Positions 37,573 through 45,721 of a DNA stretch of 47,541 nt are shown here, in pieces. Source of the DNA: Gelidibacter sp. Its GTDB lineage: Bacteria; Bacteroidota; Bacteroidia; Flavobacteriales; Flavobacteriaceae. The stretch is from the NCBI GenBank assembly GCA_010906935.1, contig JAAFHC010000007.1, forward strand, positions 1 through 47,541, given 5' to 3'. The position numbers and the translations under genes are program-made. A model generated the notes under the pieces. The model made no database searches. It had not been told where the DNA came from and saw only the letters and a program-made list of their open reading frames with translations. Positions within the stretch are counted from its first letter, which is position 1; the number at the start of each line of letters is the position of its first letter.

Positions 37573-37637
37573 AAACACCCCAAATAGAACATCTTAAAAA
37601 TCCGCTTTTTGCGGATTTTTTTGTATTATTGTTTTAA
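37386..37637 (+). repeat. left 252-bp direct repeat of the dnaN island (attL-like)
   Basis: This runs from the dnaN codons for DDMQIGF through the stop and the terminator to ATTGTTTTAA. It matches 43012-43263 with no gaps and four substitutions: TTG/CTG (both Leu), stop TAA/TAG, and two in non-coding sequence. The stop codon of the 826-residue ATPase gene lies inside its last bases. Confidence 0.95.
37596..37622 (+). terminator. dnaN terminator (left copy)
   Basis: The stem AAAAATCCGC/GCGGATTTTT with a TTTTT loop and T run lies 24 bases after the dnaN stop. The stem can also serve the converging ATPase gene. Confidence 0.9.
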
Positions 37638-40114
37638 TCTAAATTGACATTAATCTCATATATAAAATCTTTATCTAAAACCTTAATATTTGTTGCTAAA
37701 TTTGTTGAAAGTATGAAATCCATAATATTCATTTCAAGAGCTCTATTACCAACATTAATTGATAAATAATGATTCTTTCTTTCTTCTTTAATCAAGTATT
37801 CAACAAATAATTCAACACATTTAACTCTTTTTTCCATAGGTCTCTTTCCGTATGCATCAGGAGAAGTAAAATATTTTGAAATTTCCGCAAAATATCCTTC
37901 ATTGAAAATAGGTGTATCTTGAAGAACTAAATCAAAATAATAAAATTCTGTGACAATATTTTTCGCATAATAAATTCCACTCTGTGTTACGGTAATTTGG
38001 AAGTTTGTAATATCATCCGGTAATTCCTGAACATCAGAAATGTAACTTTCACAATTTATTAATCCATACTTTAATAATTCTATTAACTCTTCCATTAAAA
38101 TTTCTTTATTATATCCACATTTTACAAATGATTCAATTAATTTTTCTGTTGGAATATAATGCTCGCGATATGAAGTTGATTCTGCTTCATTTATTAAATA
38201 ATATAGTATTCTAAGCTTTGTAAAATGATTATTCCCATTAACTGAAGGATGAAATAAATTATAAATTTTACTTCTTGTATGTAAATAGTAATAATTCGAT
38301 TCTAAAGCAACAGACTTAATAAACTCCCAAATTGGTATATTATAATCATCATAAGTCATATATGTCTCAACTTTCGTATGACCAGACACTAAGAAGCTAT
38401 TAAATTTTTCTAATCCAAGTCTAATATTCGGATAAGATGTTTGTTCCAAAAATTCTAAAATTTCAGAATTTTTTCTTTTAAAAAGAGTTTTATATAGATT
38501 CTGAAAAAATACGGCTTGCGACTCATCGGTTAATTTAAATGTCTTATTCTCTACTTTACCTTCTGTATTCTTAAAATCATGAATGTCAACAACATATTGA
38601 ATCCTCTTTTTCAGTACTTCTCGATAGGATGGTGCTGTAATATGAAAAATATTAGGTTGAAACGCATCGAAAGGAGGCTTATCTTTCCATTGATAAAAAT
38701 ATCCTTCTCTTAGTGAAATAATAATAATACATCTTAAATTTAGATGAATACTTTGGGATAGTAAAAAAGCTTCTTTTTGAATTGAAAAATCTAATTGATC
38801 AACATTATCAAAAATGACACACAATCTCTTATGGCATGGATTAATTAGATATTCAGATATTGATTTTAAATGTTCTTCAGGTTTTGAAATCCTATGCTCA
38901 ATAAATTCGTTAATCTTTTCTTCAATAACATCTGGGCTATTTCGATATATTGACCATAAGCCTCTTTCTGTATTTAATTTAATTTCTTTTTTGTAAATTG
39001 TTTTAAGTATATTATAATCATTAAGTTTTAGACTACTTTGAGTTTCATATAATAAATTAAGAATTTTTTGATAAATGTATTTTGGATCTTTAATTTGATT
39101 TGAAGTTATAGATCTAAAATCCATATAGATACTTGGTATTCTTTTTTTAGTTTCTTCCTTTAAAGAAACTTTAAAAAAATAATTAATAAAAGTTGTTTTA
39201 CCAGCCCCTTTACCCCCAATTAAAATAATTGGGTTTGGCAAACTAAAAGTACTGTCTAATAGTCTACCTTCTATAGCATCTTGAGTATTAATTGTATTTC
39301 TAACCCCGAAAACTCTTTCATCAAATTTTGGTGGAGAATCTTGGAACATCAAACTCATTTCTGAATGATGTTTTTCAACGTCTTTATTAAAAACATAACA
39401 TTCATTTAATGTATCAATATCTATTAATTCTGAAGTATTATTAATTTCTCTAAATATTACATCAATTATACGAATTAACTTATCACTCAATTCGTTTCTA
39501 ATTAATTTCTCGTTTTTTCTTTTAAGATTTGAAAGTGATATTAGTTTCTTTGAAAATATTGTTTCTTTTTTAATCTCTATCAAACCCTTTTTCTTAACTG
39601 ATTCAAAAGATAGTAATTCATAAAATTCAATAAATCTCTTTTCAATATCATCGAAACCATCAAAAATTATAGCTTGGTTATTCCTCCATTCTTCACCATT
39701 AAAATTTATAAATTGGGAAATAATAAATTGGTGCCCATTAGAGATAACGCCAATTGGTAAACCCTTTTCAATTAAATAACTTCTTATTTGAGATATAACT
39801 TCTTCATTTGAAGTATCAGTTAAAAGAGTTTTTAATTTTATCCTATTTCCGCTCGGAAGTTTCAATTGAACAAATGTCTTTTTTGCTTCAATAACAAATG
39901 AAAATAAACCGGTTGAAATTAAATAATCATAGAAACCTGTATTAGTTAAATAATCTTCACGTGAAATATTTACTTCCTTCCATCCTAAAATCTCAATAAA
40001 TATCTTATCTAAAATTTTACTCCTTGTGTCAGTTTCTGAGATTTTTGAATTTTTCAATTCTTCAAATTCACTTTTAAATTTGTAAAACATTTCTAACGAT
40101 TCATCAATTCCCAT
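37634..40114 (-). CDS. nuclease-ATPase fusion (PD-(D/E)xK plus KAP/STAND-like P-loop NTPase), probable defence protein
   Basis: The 826-residue protein has three visible parts. Residues 25-130 resemble the N-terminal nuclease of type I restriction HsdR proteins: DTRSKILDKIFIEILGW, then D63 in GFYDYLI and E76-x-K78 in SFVIEAKK. Residues about 265-480 form a P-loop NTPase with Walker A GGKGAGKT (300-307) and Walker B CVIFDNVDQLD (D436, D439), followed by IIISLRE with a possible arginine sensor. The C-terminal third is helical with winged-helix-like segments (IESFVKCGYNKEILMEELIELLKYGLINC). Such fusions are common among antiphage proteins. It is the largest cargo gene of the dnaN island and stands alone, converging on dnaN. 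Confidence 0.8.
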   Translation of the reverse strand: MGIDESLEMFYKFKSEFEELKNSKISETDTRSKILDKIFIEILGWKEVNISREDYLTNTGFYDYLISTGLFSFVIEAKKTFVQLKLPSGNRIKLKTLLTDTSNEEVISQIRSYLIEKGLPIGVISNGHQFIISQFINFNGEEWRNNQAIIFDGFDDIEKRFIEFYELLSFESVKKKGLIEIKKETIFSKKLISLSNLKRKNEKLIRNELSDKLIRIIDVIFREINNTSELIDIDTLNECYVFNKDVEKHHSEMSLMFQDSPPKFDERVFGVRNTINTQDAIEGRLLDSTFSLPNPIILIGGKGAGKTTFINYFFKVSLKEETKKRIPSIYMDFRSITSNQIKDPKYIYQKILNLLYETQSSLKLNDYNILKTIYKKEIKLNTERGLWSIYRNSPDVIEEKINEFIEHRISKPEEHLKSISEYLINPCHKRLCVIFDNVDQLDFSIQKEAFLLSQSIHLNLRCIIIISLREGYFYQWKDKPPFDAFQPNIFHITAPSYREVLKKRIQYVVDIHDFKNTEGKVENKTFKLTDESQAVFFQNLYKTLFKRKNSEILEFLEQTSYPNIRLGLEKFNSFLVSGHTKVETYMTYDDYNIPIWEFIKSVALESNYYYLHTRSKIYNLFHPSVNGNNHFTKLRILYYLINEAESTSYREHYIPTEKLIESFVKCGYNKEILMEELIELLKYGLINCESYISDVQELPDDITNFQITVTQSGIYYAKNIVTEFYYFDLVLQDTPIFNEGYFAEISKYFTSPDAYGKRPMEKRVKCVELFVEYLIKEERKNHYLSINVGNRALEMNIMDFILSTNLATNIKVLDKDFIYEINVNLD

Positions 40115-40587
40115 AGTTTTATTTATTATTAGAGTATAATATAAGTCCTTTATTATGTGAAATTAAATCACAGGTTTTGTAAAACTACACATTAAGATTG
40201 ATATTTTAAATTCAATTTCTTAATTTTAGTTTATTAGTTATAAACTTAATGTTTAATAAAGCTACCTATAAAAATAAATAGCAAGTCTGTTAATATAAAA
40301 ACAACATGTGTTATATTCATTCACTCCTAATTCTTAAATATTTTTATTGTTCACTTAATCATAATACCTTCACATAAACTAACATTACTATTGGAAGACA
40401 TTTGTATTAAAATAATAATCTTCCTTTGTATTGAAGAAGCTAATAAGACAATTTTTAATAAAAAATAACATGTCTTAAACAATATAATTATGGTAATTAT
40501 CTTTAAATAAAAAATGGAAATTCGATGTCCTTTTTTGATAGAAGTTCAATAAGTACATTGCATTAGTAAATTTAAACAATAAAAATT
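40115..40587. other. AT-rich island gap upstream of the ATPase gene
   Basis: This is 473 bases of very AT-rich sequence between the divergent ATPase gene and a doubtful small ORF. It ends in the first copy of an 85-base imperfect repeat. It should hold the ATPase promoter. I see no TAnnTTTG box and no RNA gene. Confidence 0.55.
40502..40587 (+). repeat. imperfect direct repeat 1 within the dnaN island
   Basis: TTTAAATAAAAAATGGAAATTCGATGTCCTTTT... ends at the ATG at 40588 and aligns with 40821-40905, which ends at the ATG at 40906. Each copy abuts the start of a small ORF. Confidence 0.65.
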
Positions 40588-40887
40588 ATGTATAAAATTC
40601 TAAATATTAGTTTGACTTTTTTTGAGGCTCTGGTGGATTGCAAATTGTTTGATATTAAAGCAAAGGTTTCCAATTATTGGAACTACTGTTTGAAATTCAA
40701 TTCTGAAATTATTTATTTCAATTTTGTTAAGTGCCCACTCTGGTGTGTGCTTAAGGTACACTATGGTGTAAGCTTTGGAATATTGAATTTTAAAAAGATA
40801 ATCTTTATGAATATCTTTCATTTAAATAAATGGAAATTGGATGTCCTTTTAAATTTAGAACCCAATGAATACATTGTATTGGTATAA
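40588..40887 (+). CDS. doubtful 99-residue ORF in the dnaN island
   Basis: The frame is open for 99 codons, but the composition is odd (many Trp, Cys, Phe, Tyr) and no domain is recognisable. Its last 20 or so codons lie in the second copy of the 85-base repeat, and the first repeat copy precedes its start. It may be a decayed gene or chance ORF in AT-rich DNA. Confidence 0.25.
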   Translation: MYKILNISLTFFEALVDCKLFDIKAKVSNYWNYCLKFNSEIIYFNFVKCPLWCVLKVHYGVSFGILNFKKIIFMNIFHLNKWKLDVLLNLEPNEYIVLV

Positions 40888-40905
40888 TTTCAAAACTAAT
40901 AAATT
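40821..40905 (+). repeat. imperfect direct repeat 2 within the dnaN island
   Basis: TTTAAATAAATGGAAATTGGATGTCCTTTT... with TACATTGTATTGG near the end matches 40502-40587 at roughly 70-75%. It carries ATTGGTATAATTTC, a possible promoter-like string, 20 bases before the next ATG. Confidence 0.65.
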
Positions 40906-41085
40906 ATGAATAATAATGTTCTATTTATATTAATTTGGTCGTTAATTCTGATAGTCTATTTAACTCTACTTCCATCTAAACGGTTAAAGGATTTTGGAAT
41001 CTTCTTAAAAACTGTGATGAGTGTTTTACCAATAACAAAAGTTGTTGAAGCAATTGGTATTTTAAAGTCCAAAAATAAAAATTGA
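40906..41085 (+). CDS. 59-residue single-helix membrane protein
   Basis: Too short for the ORF track. The ATG at 40906 opens MNNNVLFILIWSLILIVYLTLLPS, a single membrane helix, followed by a basic amphipathic tail KRLKDFGIFLKTVMSVLPITKVVEAIGILKSKNKN. The hydrophobic-then-basic order and the lack of odd residues make it more credible than the ORF before it. It precedes the recombinase remnant. The function is unknown; a small toxin-like or accessory membrane peptide is possible. Confidence 0.55.
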   Translation: MNNNVLFILIWSLILIVYLTLLPSKRLKDFGIFLKTVMSVLPITKVVEAIGILKSKNKN

Positions 41086-41232
41086 AAAACATTTACTATC
41101 AATTATGGATTTATAATGTGATTAAGATAGTTAACACTTATTCTCTCACCGTTTCACATTAAAAAGGTGTATTGATAGGGATTAAAAAAATAACTAGTGA
41201 GAACACTGATAATTGAGCTTAATAATTTTTAA

Positions 41233-41625
41233 TTAAATAGACAATTCCTCAAAGGAGATAAAAGAACAGACTCCCGAAAAATAGGTTTAAACATTAAGCA
41301 AATCCTATTAGTTTCAGAATATATCAGCATATATAGAAAAAATATTAAAAGTATAGGTACTTCTCCTCTATTTAAAGTTTCAAATAGTGAATCTGCCTTA
41401 CAAAACATATTACAAAGGCTATCTGAAAAACTAAGAAAATCTATTTATGGATTTGAGGCGTTATATCAAATAAGGTCGTCAGTAATTCATAATTGGGTCA
41501 AAGAATACGATTTAAGAAAAGCGCAGTACCTAAGTGGGCATAAATATATTTCTACTACTGAAAAATTTATAGTTAAAGATTTAAGTATGTTACAAAAAGA
41601 ATTGGATAAGTTTTTTCCATTTTAA
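41233..41625 (+). pseudogene. C-terminal remnant of a tyrosine recombinase (integrase)
   Basis: This is an open frame of 130 codons with no good start, and not in the track. It encodes the end of a Bacteroidetes-type tyrosine recombinase: QIRSSVIHNWVKEYDLRKAQYLSGHKYISTTEKFIVKDLSMLQKELDKFFPF. The catalytic Arg (codon at 41473) and the second-motif His (41539) are present. The residue nine after that His, where the nucleophilic Tyr should be, is Phe (41566). The N-terminal half is missing, so the enzyme is dead. It marks the island as a former mobile element. Confidence 0.8.
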
Positions 41626-41681
41626 AATTTTTAGAATTTATTTATTGCATTAGAAATTAAGTCTTTACTTCATTTGTGGCG

Positions 41682-41736
41682 GATAATTAGGAATGGAATC
41701 CTTACAGAGTTAATTTCCTAATTATCATTTTTTTAA
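41682..41736 (+). terminator. perfect 12-base inverted repeat with T run
   Basis: GATAATTAGGAA and TTCCTAATTATC, 21 bases apart, are followed by ATTTTTTT. It lies about 57 bases after the recombinase remnant and could be its terminator. The core GATAATTAG recurs inverted at 41740-41748, so a recombinase site is an alternative. Confidence 0.55.
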
Positions 41737-41801
41737 AACTAATTATCCTGTTTTAATATACATTATTTTACTATATTTACATCAATAAAAATATAAAAAA
41801 T

Positions 41802-42452
41802 ATGGAAAAATTTAATGAAAAACAATTCGACAAAATTAACAACCTAAATTGGTATCCTTGGATAGGAGAAAACTATTCTAAAACTAAACTCCTTATAGTT
41901 GGAGAGAGTCATTATGAAGATGGCGATGAATGGCAACTTGGCAATAAGAATACAACTAATACTATTATAACAAAAAGAATTAATGGAGATAGGGGAAAAT
42001 TACATACAAATATTGAAAAAACATTATTAAACTTAGACAATCCAACTAAAGAGCAAGGATATAATTTTTGGAAATCAATTGCTTATTGGAATTTATTACA
42101 AAGACTTTTGGATAGCAGAGAACAAGCTGACAGACCAATGGATGAAGACTTTGATATGGGTTGGAAGGTGTTTTTTGAGTTAATTGAAATTTTAGATCCA
42201 AAGTATATTATTGTAGTAGGTAAATCTAGTGTTGGAAGGTTAGGTAACTATTTAAATGTTAACGAAACAGGTTGGGGAAAAAATAACAGTGATTTTGAAG
42301 CAAAGGAGAAAATAATTAGCTTAAAAAGAGGAAATAAAACACTTAAACTAATTTTCATAAAACATGCAAGTGCTTTTTATAGTTATAAAAAATGGGCTGA
42401 TTTGATAAAAAATGAACATCCTGAACTTAGTAAGATATTGTTAAACCAATAA
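41802..42452 (+). CDS. uracil-DNA glycosylase superfamily-like protein
   Basis: The 216-residue protein has the layout of the UDG fold: a strand leading to the first active-site motif, KLLIVGESHYEDGDEW (GESHY at 34-38, comparable to GQDPY), a central KYIIVVGKSSVGRL, and a late LIFIKHASAFYSYKKWADLI with H188 where the HPS motif is expected. It should bind DNA and perhaps remove a base, but the altered motifs suggest a target other than plain uracil. It lies in the dnaN island with a small unknown gene 24 bases downstream. A defence role against phages with modified DNA is conceivable and is inference. Confidence 0.7.
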   Translation: MEKFNEKQFDKINNLNWYPWIGENYSKTKLLIVGESHYEDGDEWQLGNKNTTNTIITKRINGDRGKLHTNIEKTLLNLDNPTKEQGYNFWKSIAYWNLLQRLLDSREQADRPMDEDFDMGWKVFFELIEILDPKYIIVVGKSSVGRLGNYLNVNETGWGKNNSDFEAKEKIISLKRGNKTLKLIFIKHASAFYSYKKWADLIKNEHPELSKILLNQ

Positions 42453-42476
42453 CCAAACATAATATTAATATTTTGC

Positions 42477-42908
42477 ATGAAACAATATAATTCATTCGTC
42501 GGTAATTTTAATGATAAAAGGATAAACATATATATTCTTAAAGAATTATTAGAAGTCAATTATCAGTTTGATAGCTTATTAGAATTAATTAATTTTCAAA
42601 ATCTAAGTGAAAATTTTGAATTTAATATTTTAAATAAGTTCATCTTAATAATTAAAAATTCTAAAGAAGAAATATACTTGGTTTTATCAAATGATTTTAA
42701 GACAATCAAATGCTTAAACAAGTTAATCAGATATTCAAATAAAGAGAATAGTATTATTGTTTTCGATTCAACCATTGTTTTAAAAGAATTCAATAATGTT
42801 CACTACATTAATCAAGAAGATTGGATGAATAGAATAATTAGCAATGGAATAAATCAAAATATTTTAAACCTACAATTTATAAGAGATTTAGATTTTAGGA
42901 TAGCTTAA
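42477..42908 (+). CDS. unknown 143-residue protein paired with the UDG-like gene
   Basis: I recognise no family. The protein is rich in Asn, Ile and Leu and alternates strands and helices (FILIIKNSKEEIYLVLSNDFKTIKCL, NSIIVFDSTIVLKEF). It has no signal or membrane segment. It follows the UDG-like gene in the same direction with a 24-base gap, so they likely share a transcript. It could be a partner or an immunity factor. Confidence 0.55.
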   Translation: MKQYNSFVGNFNDKRINIYILKELLEVNYQFDSLLELINFQNLSENFEFNILNKFILIIKNSKEEIYLVLSNDFKTIKCLNKLIRYSNKENSIIVFDSTIVLKEFNNVHYINQEDWMNRIISNGINQNILNLQFIRDLDFRIA

Positions 42909-43011
42909 CTGTGATAGAATACGATTTGGAAATGCTATGGTTAATTAAATATATTTAAGCTTAAGGTTAACTTATTCAAATTCAAAAGAGTATCATGGTT
43001 ATCGACTACCA

Positions 43012-43198
43012 CGACGATATGCAAATTGGATTTAATTCCCGTTTTTTAACCGAAATGTTAAGCAATTTAAATTCCAATGATGTATTGATTGAAATGTCTA
43101 TGCCACCAAACAGGGCCGGAATTTTAACACCTGCTGACGGTATTGAAGAAGGTGAATTTATTACCATGCTGGTTATGCCGGTGATGTTGAATAATTAG
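43012..43198 (+). pseudogene. displaced 3' fragment of dnaN
   Basis: The last 61 codons of dnaN, identical in protein sequence (DDMQIGFNSRFLTEM to VMPVMLNN) and ending in TAG instead of TAA. The ORF track opens it at 42995 with seven unrelated or weakly similar codons (MVIDYH, compared with DYQG in dnaN). It has no clamp function by itself. I read it as the original chromosomal end left behind after insertion of the island. Confidence 0.92.
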
Positions 43199-43263
43199 AA
43201 ACACCCCAAATAGAACATATTAAAAATCCGCTTTTTGCGGATTTTTTTGTATAATTGTTTTAA
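43012..43263 (+). repeat. right 252-bp direct repeat of the dnaN island (attR-like)
   Basis: Second copy of 37386-37637 at an offset of 5,626 bases, including the terminator AAAAATCCGC/GCGGATTTTT at 43222-43248. Identity stops at TTGTTTTAA, nine bases before the acpH start. Confidence 0.95.
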
Positions 43264-43272
43264 ATCGCTTTT

Positions 43273-43866
43273 ATGAATTTTTTAGCCCATTTATATCTTT
43301 CCAAGGACAACAATAATATTTTAATTGGCAACTTTATTGCTGATGCCGTGAAAGGTAAAAAGCACGAAAATTATCCGAAAGATATTCAGGCAGGGATTTT
43401 ATTGCATAGGCAAATAGACTACTTTACAGACACGCATCCAATTGTAAGACGAAGCAAACGTCGCTTGCATGCACGTTACGACCATTATGACGGTGTGATT
43501 ATCGACATTTTATACGATCATTTCTTGGCTAAAAACTGGCGCAACTATTCTGAAATTCCGTTGGCTATTTATGCCAACAGCGTATATATATTTTTTCAGG
43601 ACAATATTGTAATATTCCCTTCAGAAATGCAAAGATTACTTCCTTATATGATACAATATAATTGGCTGGTTAGTTACGCTTCTCTTGAAGGCATTGAAAA
43701 AGTGCTGATTGGAATGAACAGAAGAACAAAAGGAATCTCTAAAATGGATTTGGCCATAGAAGATTTAATAAAACATTATGACGAATTTGAATCGGATTTC
43801 ACTACATTTTTTACTGATTTGATTCAATTTTCAGAAGAAAAAACAATAAATTTACTTTCAAGATGA
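43273..43866 (+). CDS. acpH: acyl carrier protein phosphodiesterase
   Basis: The 197-residue protein matches the AcpH family, which removes the phosphopantetheine arm from holo-[32 protein letters not shown] at the start, [25 protein letters not shown] and [18 protein letters not shown], with the conserved His and Asp residues. It was presumably the gene next to dnaN before the island came in. Its end overlaps ggt by four bases (ATGA). Confidence 0.92.
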   Translation: MNFLAHLYLSKDNNNILIGNFIADAVKGKKHENYPKDIQAGILLHRQIDYFTDTHPIVRRSKRRLHARYDHYDGVIIDILYDHFLAKNWRNYSEIPLAIYANSVYIFFQDNIVIFPSEMQRLLPYMIQYNWLVSYASLEGIEKVLIGMNRRTKGISKMDLAIEDLIKHYDEFESDFTTFFTDLIQFSEEKTINLLSR

Positions 43867-45566
43867 AAAAAATTATTTCAATTATTGCCCTTGCATTTCT
43901 TTTTGCGCAATGCAAAATAAACACACCGATAACTGTTAAAAACAATAAAATTACCGGATTAATTGCCGACAGCACGATGGTGGTAAGTGCACGGGAAGAA
44001 GCTTCAAAAATTGGCGTGGCTATTTTGAAAAAAGGCGGAAATGCCTTTGACGCGATGATTGCTACGGAACTTGCTTTGGCTGTTGCTTATCCGTTTGCAG
44101 GAAATATTGGCGGTGGCGGCTTTATGGTGTACAGAACCAACGATGGCAAAACCGGTGCCTTGGATTACCGGGAAAAAGCACCGCTTGCCGCTTCAAAAAA
44201 TATGTATTTGGACGAAAATGGCAATATTATAGAAAGTAAAAGTACGTTGGGTGCAATGGCCGTTGGCGTTCCGGGAACGGTGGACGGATTGTTTAAAGTT
44301 CACGAAAAATTTGGCAGTTTGCCTTTTTCAGTATTAATTCAGCCAGCCATTGATTTGGCCAATAAAGGTGTTGTGGTTACTGAAAAACAAGCTGAAAGGT
44401 TGGCGCTTTACAAACATTATTTTTCCGAAGTGAATGCTACTAAAATAATTTTGGATAATAATTGGCAAAAAGGCGACACCATAAAATATGTGAAACTGGC
44501 CAAAACTTTAGAACGAATTAGAGATTTGGGGCGCGATGGATTTTACAAAGGTGAAACTGCTGAAATGTTGGTAAATTATGTCCAGAAATTGGGCGGAATA
44601 ATCACCAAAAAAGATTTAGAAATCTATGAAGCAAAATGGCGAAATCCAATAGAATTCACTTATAAAGATTTGAAAATAATTGCAATGTCGCCCCCTTCAA
44701 GCGGCGGAATTTGCAATGCACAAATTTTTAAAGCGATTGAGCCTTTTGATATTGTTTCTTATGGACATAATTCCTTAAAATACATTCAGTTGCTTACGGA
44801 AGCAGAAAGAAGGGCTTATGCCGACAGGTCTTATTATTTAGGCGATCCAGATTTTGTGAAAATTCCGATTGACACTTTAATCTCTTCAAAATATGTAAAA
44901 AAAAGAATGGCAAATTTTTCTTGGGACAAGGCAACGCCTTCTTCAACTTTAAAACACGGGGAAATTACCGGTTATGAAAGTGATGAAACTACGCACTATT
45001 CTATTGTTGACAAATATGGAAATTCCATTTCTGCGACTACTACGCTAAACGGCGCCTACGGTTCAAAAGTGTTTGTTTCTGAAGGCGGTTTCTTTTTGAA
45101 TAATGAAATGGATGATTTCAGCTCAAAACCAGGAACCCCAAATATGTTTGAATTAATTGGCGCTGAAGCAAATTCTATTGAACCCGGAAAACGAATGCTA
45201 AGTTCTATGACGCCAACAATTGTTGAAAAAAATAATCGATTTTATATGTCCGTTGGTTCACCGGGAGGTTCAACCATCATAACTTCTGTGTTACAAACCA
45301 TTTTAAATGTGTATGAATTTAATTTAAGCATGCAAGAAGCCGTTGATGCACCCAGATTTCACCACCAATGGTTGCCTGATGTTGTTAATTTTGAACCAAA
45401 AGGTTTTGACAGTTTATTGCTAAACCAACTACAACAAAAAGGCTATCAAATTAAACAGGAAAATTCCGTAATTTTGGGTAAAGTAGATGCTATTTTGCGT
45501 TTGCCAAATGGAAAATTGGAAGGCGGAGCCGATTATAGAGGCGATGATAAAGCGGTTGGGTTTTGA
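43863..45566 (+). CDS. ggt: gamma-glutamyltransferase, lipoprotein
   Basis: The 567-residue Ntn-hydrolase cleaves gamma-glutamyl bonds, for example in glutathione. Its N-terminus [20 protein letters not shown] carries a lipobox with Cys17, so it is probably a lipoprotein facing the periplasm. The self-cleavage site lies in [12 protein letters not shown], where the second Thr would become the nucleophile. Substrate-binding [12 protein letters not shown] and [15 protein letters not shown] are intact. It overlaps acpH and is likely co-transcribed. Confidence 0.95.
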   Translation: MKKIISIIALAFLFAQCKINTPITVKNNKITGLIADSTMVVSAREEASKIGVAILKKGGNAFDAMIATELALAVAYPFAGNIGGGGFMVYRTNDGKTGALDYREKAPLAASKNMYLDENGNIIESKSTLGAMAVGVPGTVDGLFKVHEKFGSLPFSVLIQPAIDLANKGVVVTEKQAERLALYKHYFSEVNATKIILDNNWQKGDTIKYVKLAKTLERIRDLGRDGFYKGETAEMLVNYVQKLGGIITKKDLEIYEAKWRNPIEFTYKDLKIIAMSPPSSGGICNAQIFKAIEPFDIVSYGHNSLKYIQLLTEAERRAYADRSYYLGDPDFVKIPIDTLISSKYVKKRMANFSWDKATPSSTLKHGEITGYESDETTHYSIVDKYGNSISATTTLNGAYGSKVFVSEGGFFLNNEMDDFSSKPGTPNMFELIGAEANSIEPGKRMLSSMTPTIVEKNNRFYMSVGSPGGSTIITSVLQTILNVYEFNLSMQEAVDAPRFHHQWLPDVVNFEPKGFDSLLLNQLQQKGYQIKQENSVILGKVDAILRLPNGKLEGGADYRGDDKAVGF

Positions 45567-45642
45567 GAAGTTAAAAGTTAAAAGTTAGAAGTTAAAAGTT
45601 GATAATTAGAAATAAACATATAATATTTAACAATTAAATAAG

Positions 45643-45689
45643 GGTCGCCGAGCGCGGTTACTGAGTGCGGTTACTGAGCGGAGTCGAAG
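45643..45689 (+). repeat. short GC-rich tandem repeat (CTGAGCGGAGTCGAAG type)
   Basis: Three degenerate units, CGCCGAGCGCGGTTA, CTGAGTGCGGTTA and CTGAGCGGAGTCGAAG, lie in the ggt-AI-2E gap. On both sides are AT-rich tracts, AGTTAAAAGTTAGAAGTTAAAAG before and AACAATTAAACAGTTAAAC after. Confidence 0.7.
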
Positions 45690-45721
45690 TAAAACAATTA
45701 AACAGTTAAACAAATAAACAA

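Noticed and set aside
42995-43198. 67-residue ORF as a separate small gene
   Set aside because: All but its first few codons are an exact protein copy of the dnaN C-terminus; it is a displaced fragment.
37386-43263. Simple tandem duplication of dnaN as the cause of the direct repeats
   Set aside because: Only the last 61 codons and terminator are doubled, with a recombinase remnant and foreign-looking genes between the copies, so integration explains the layout better.
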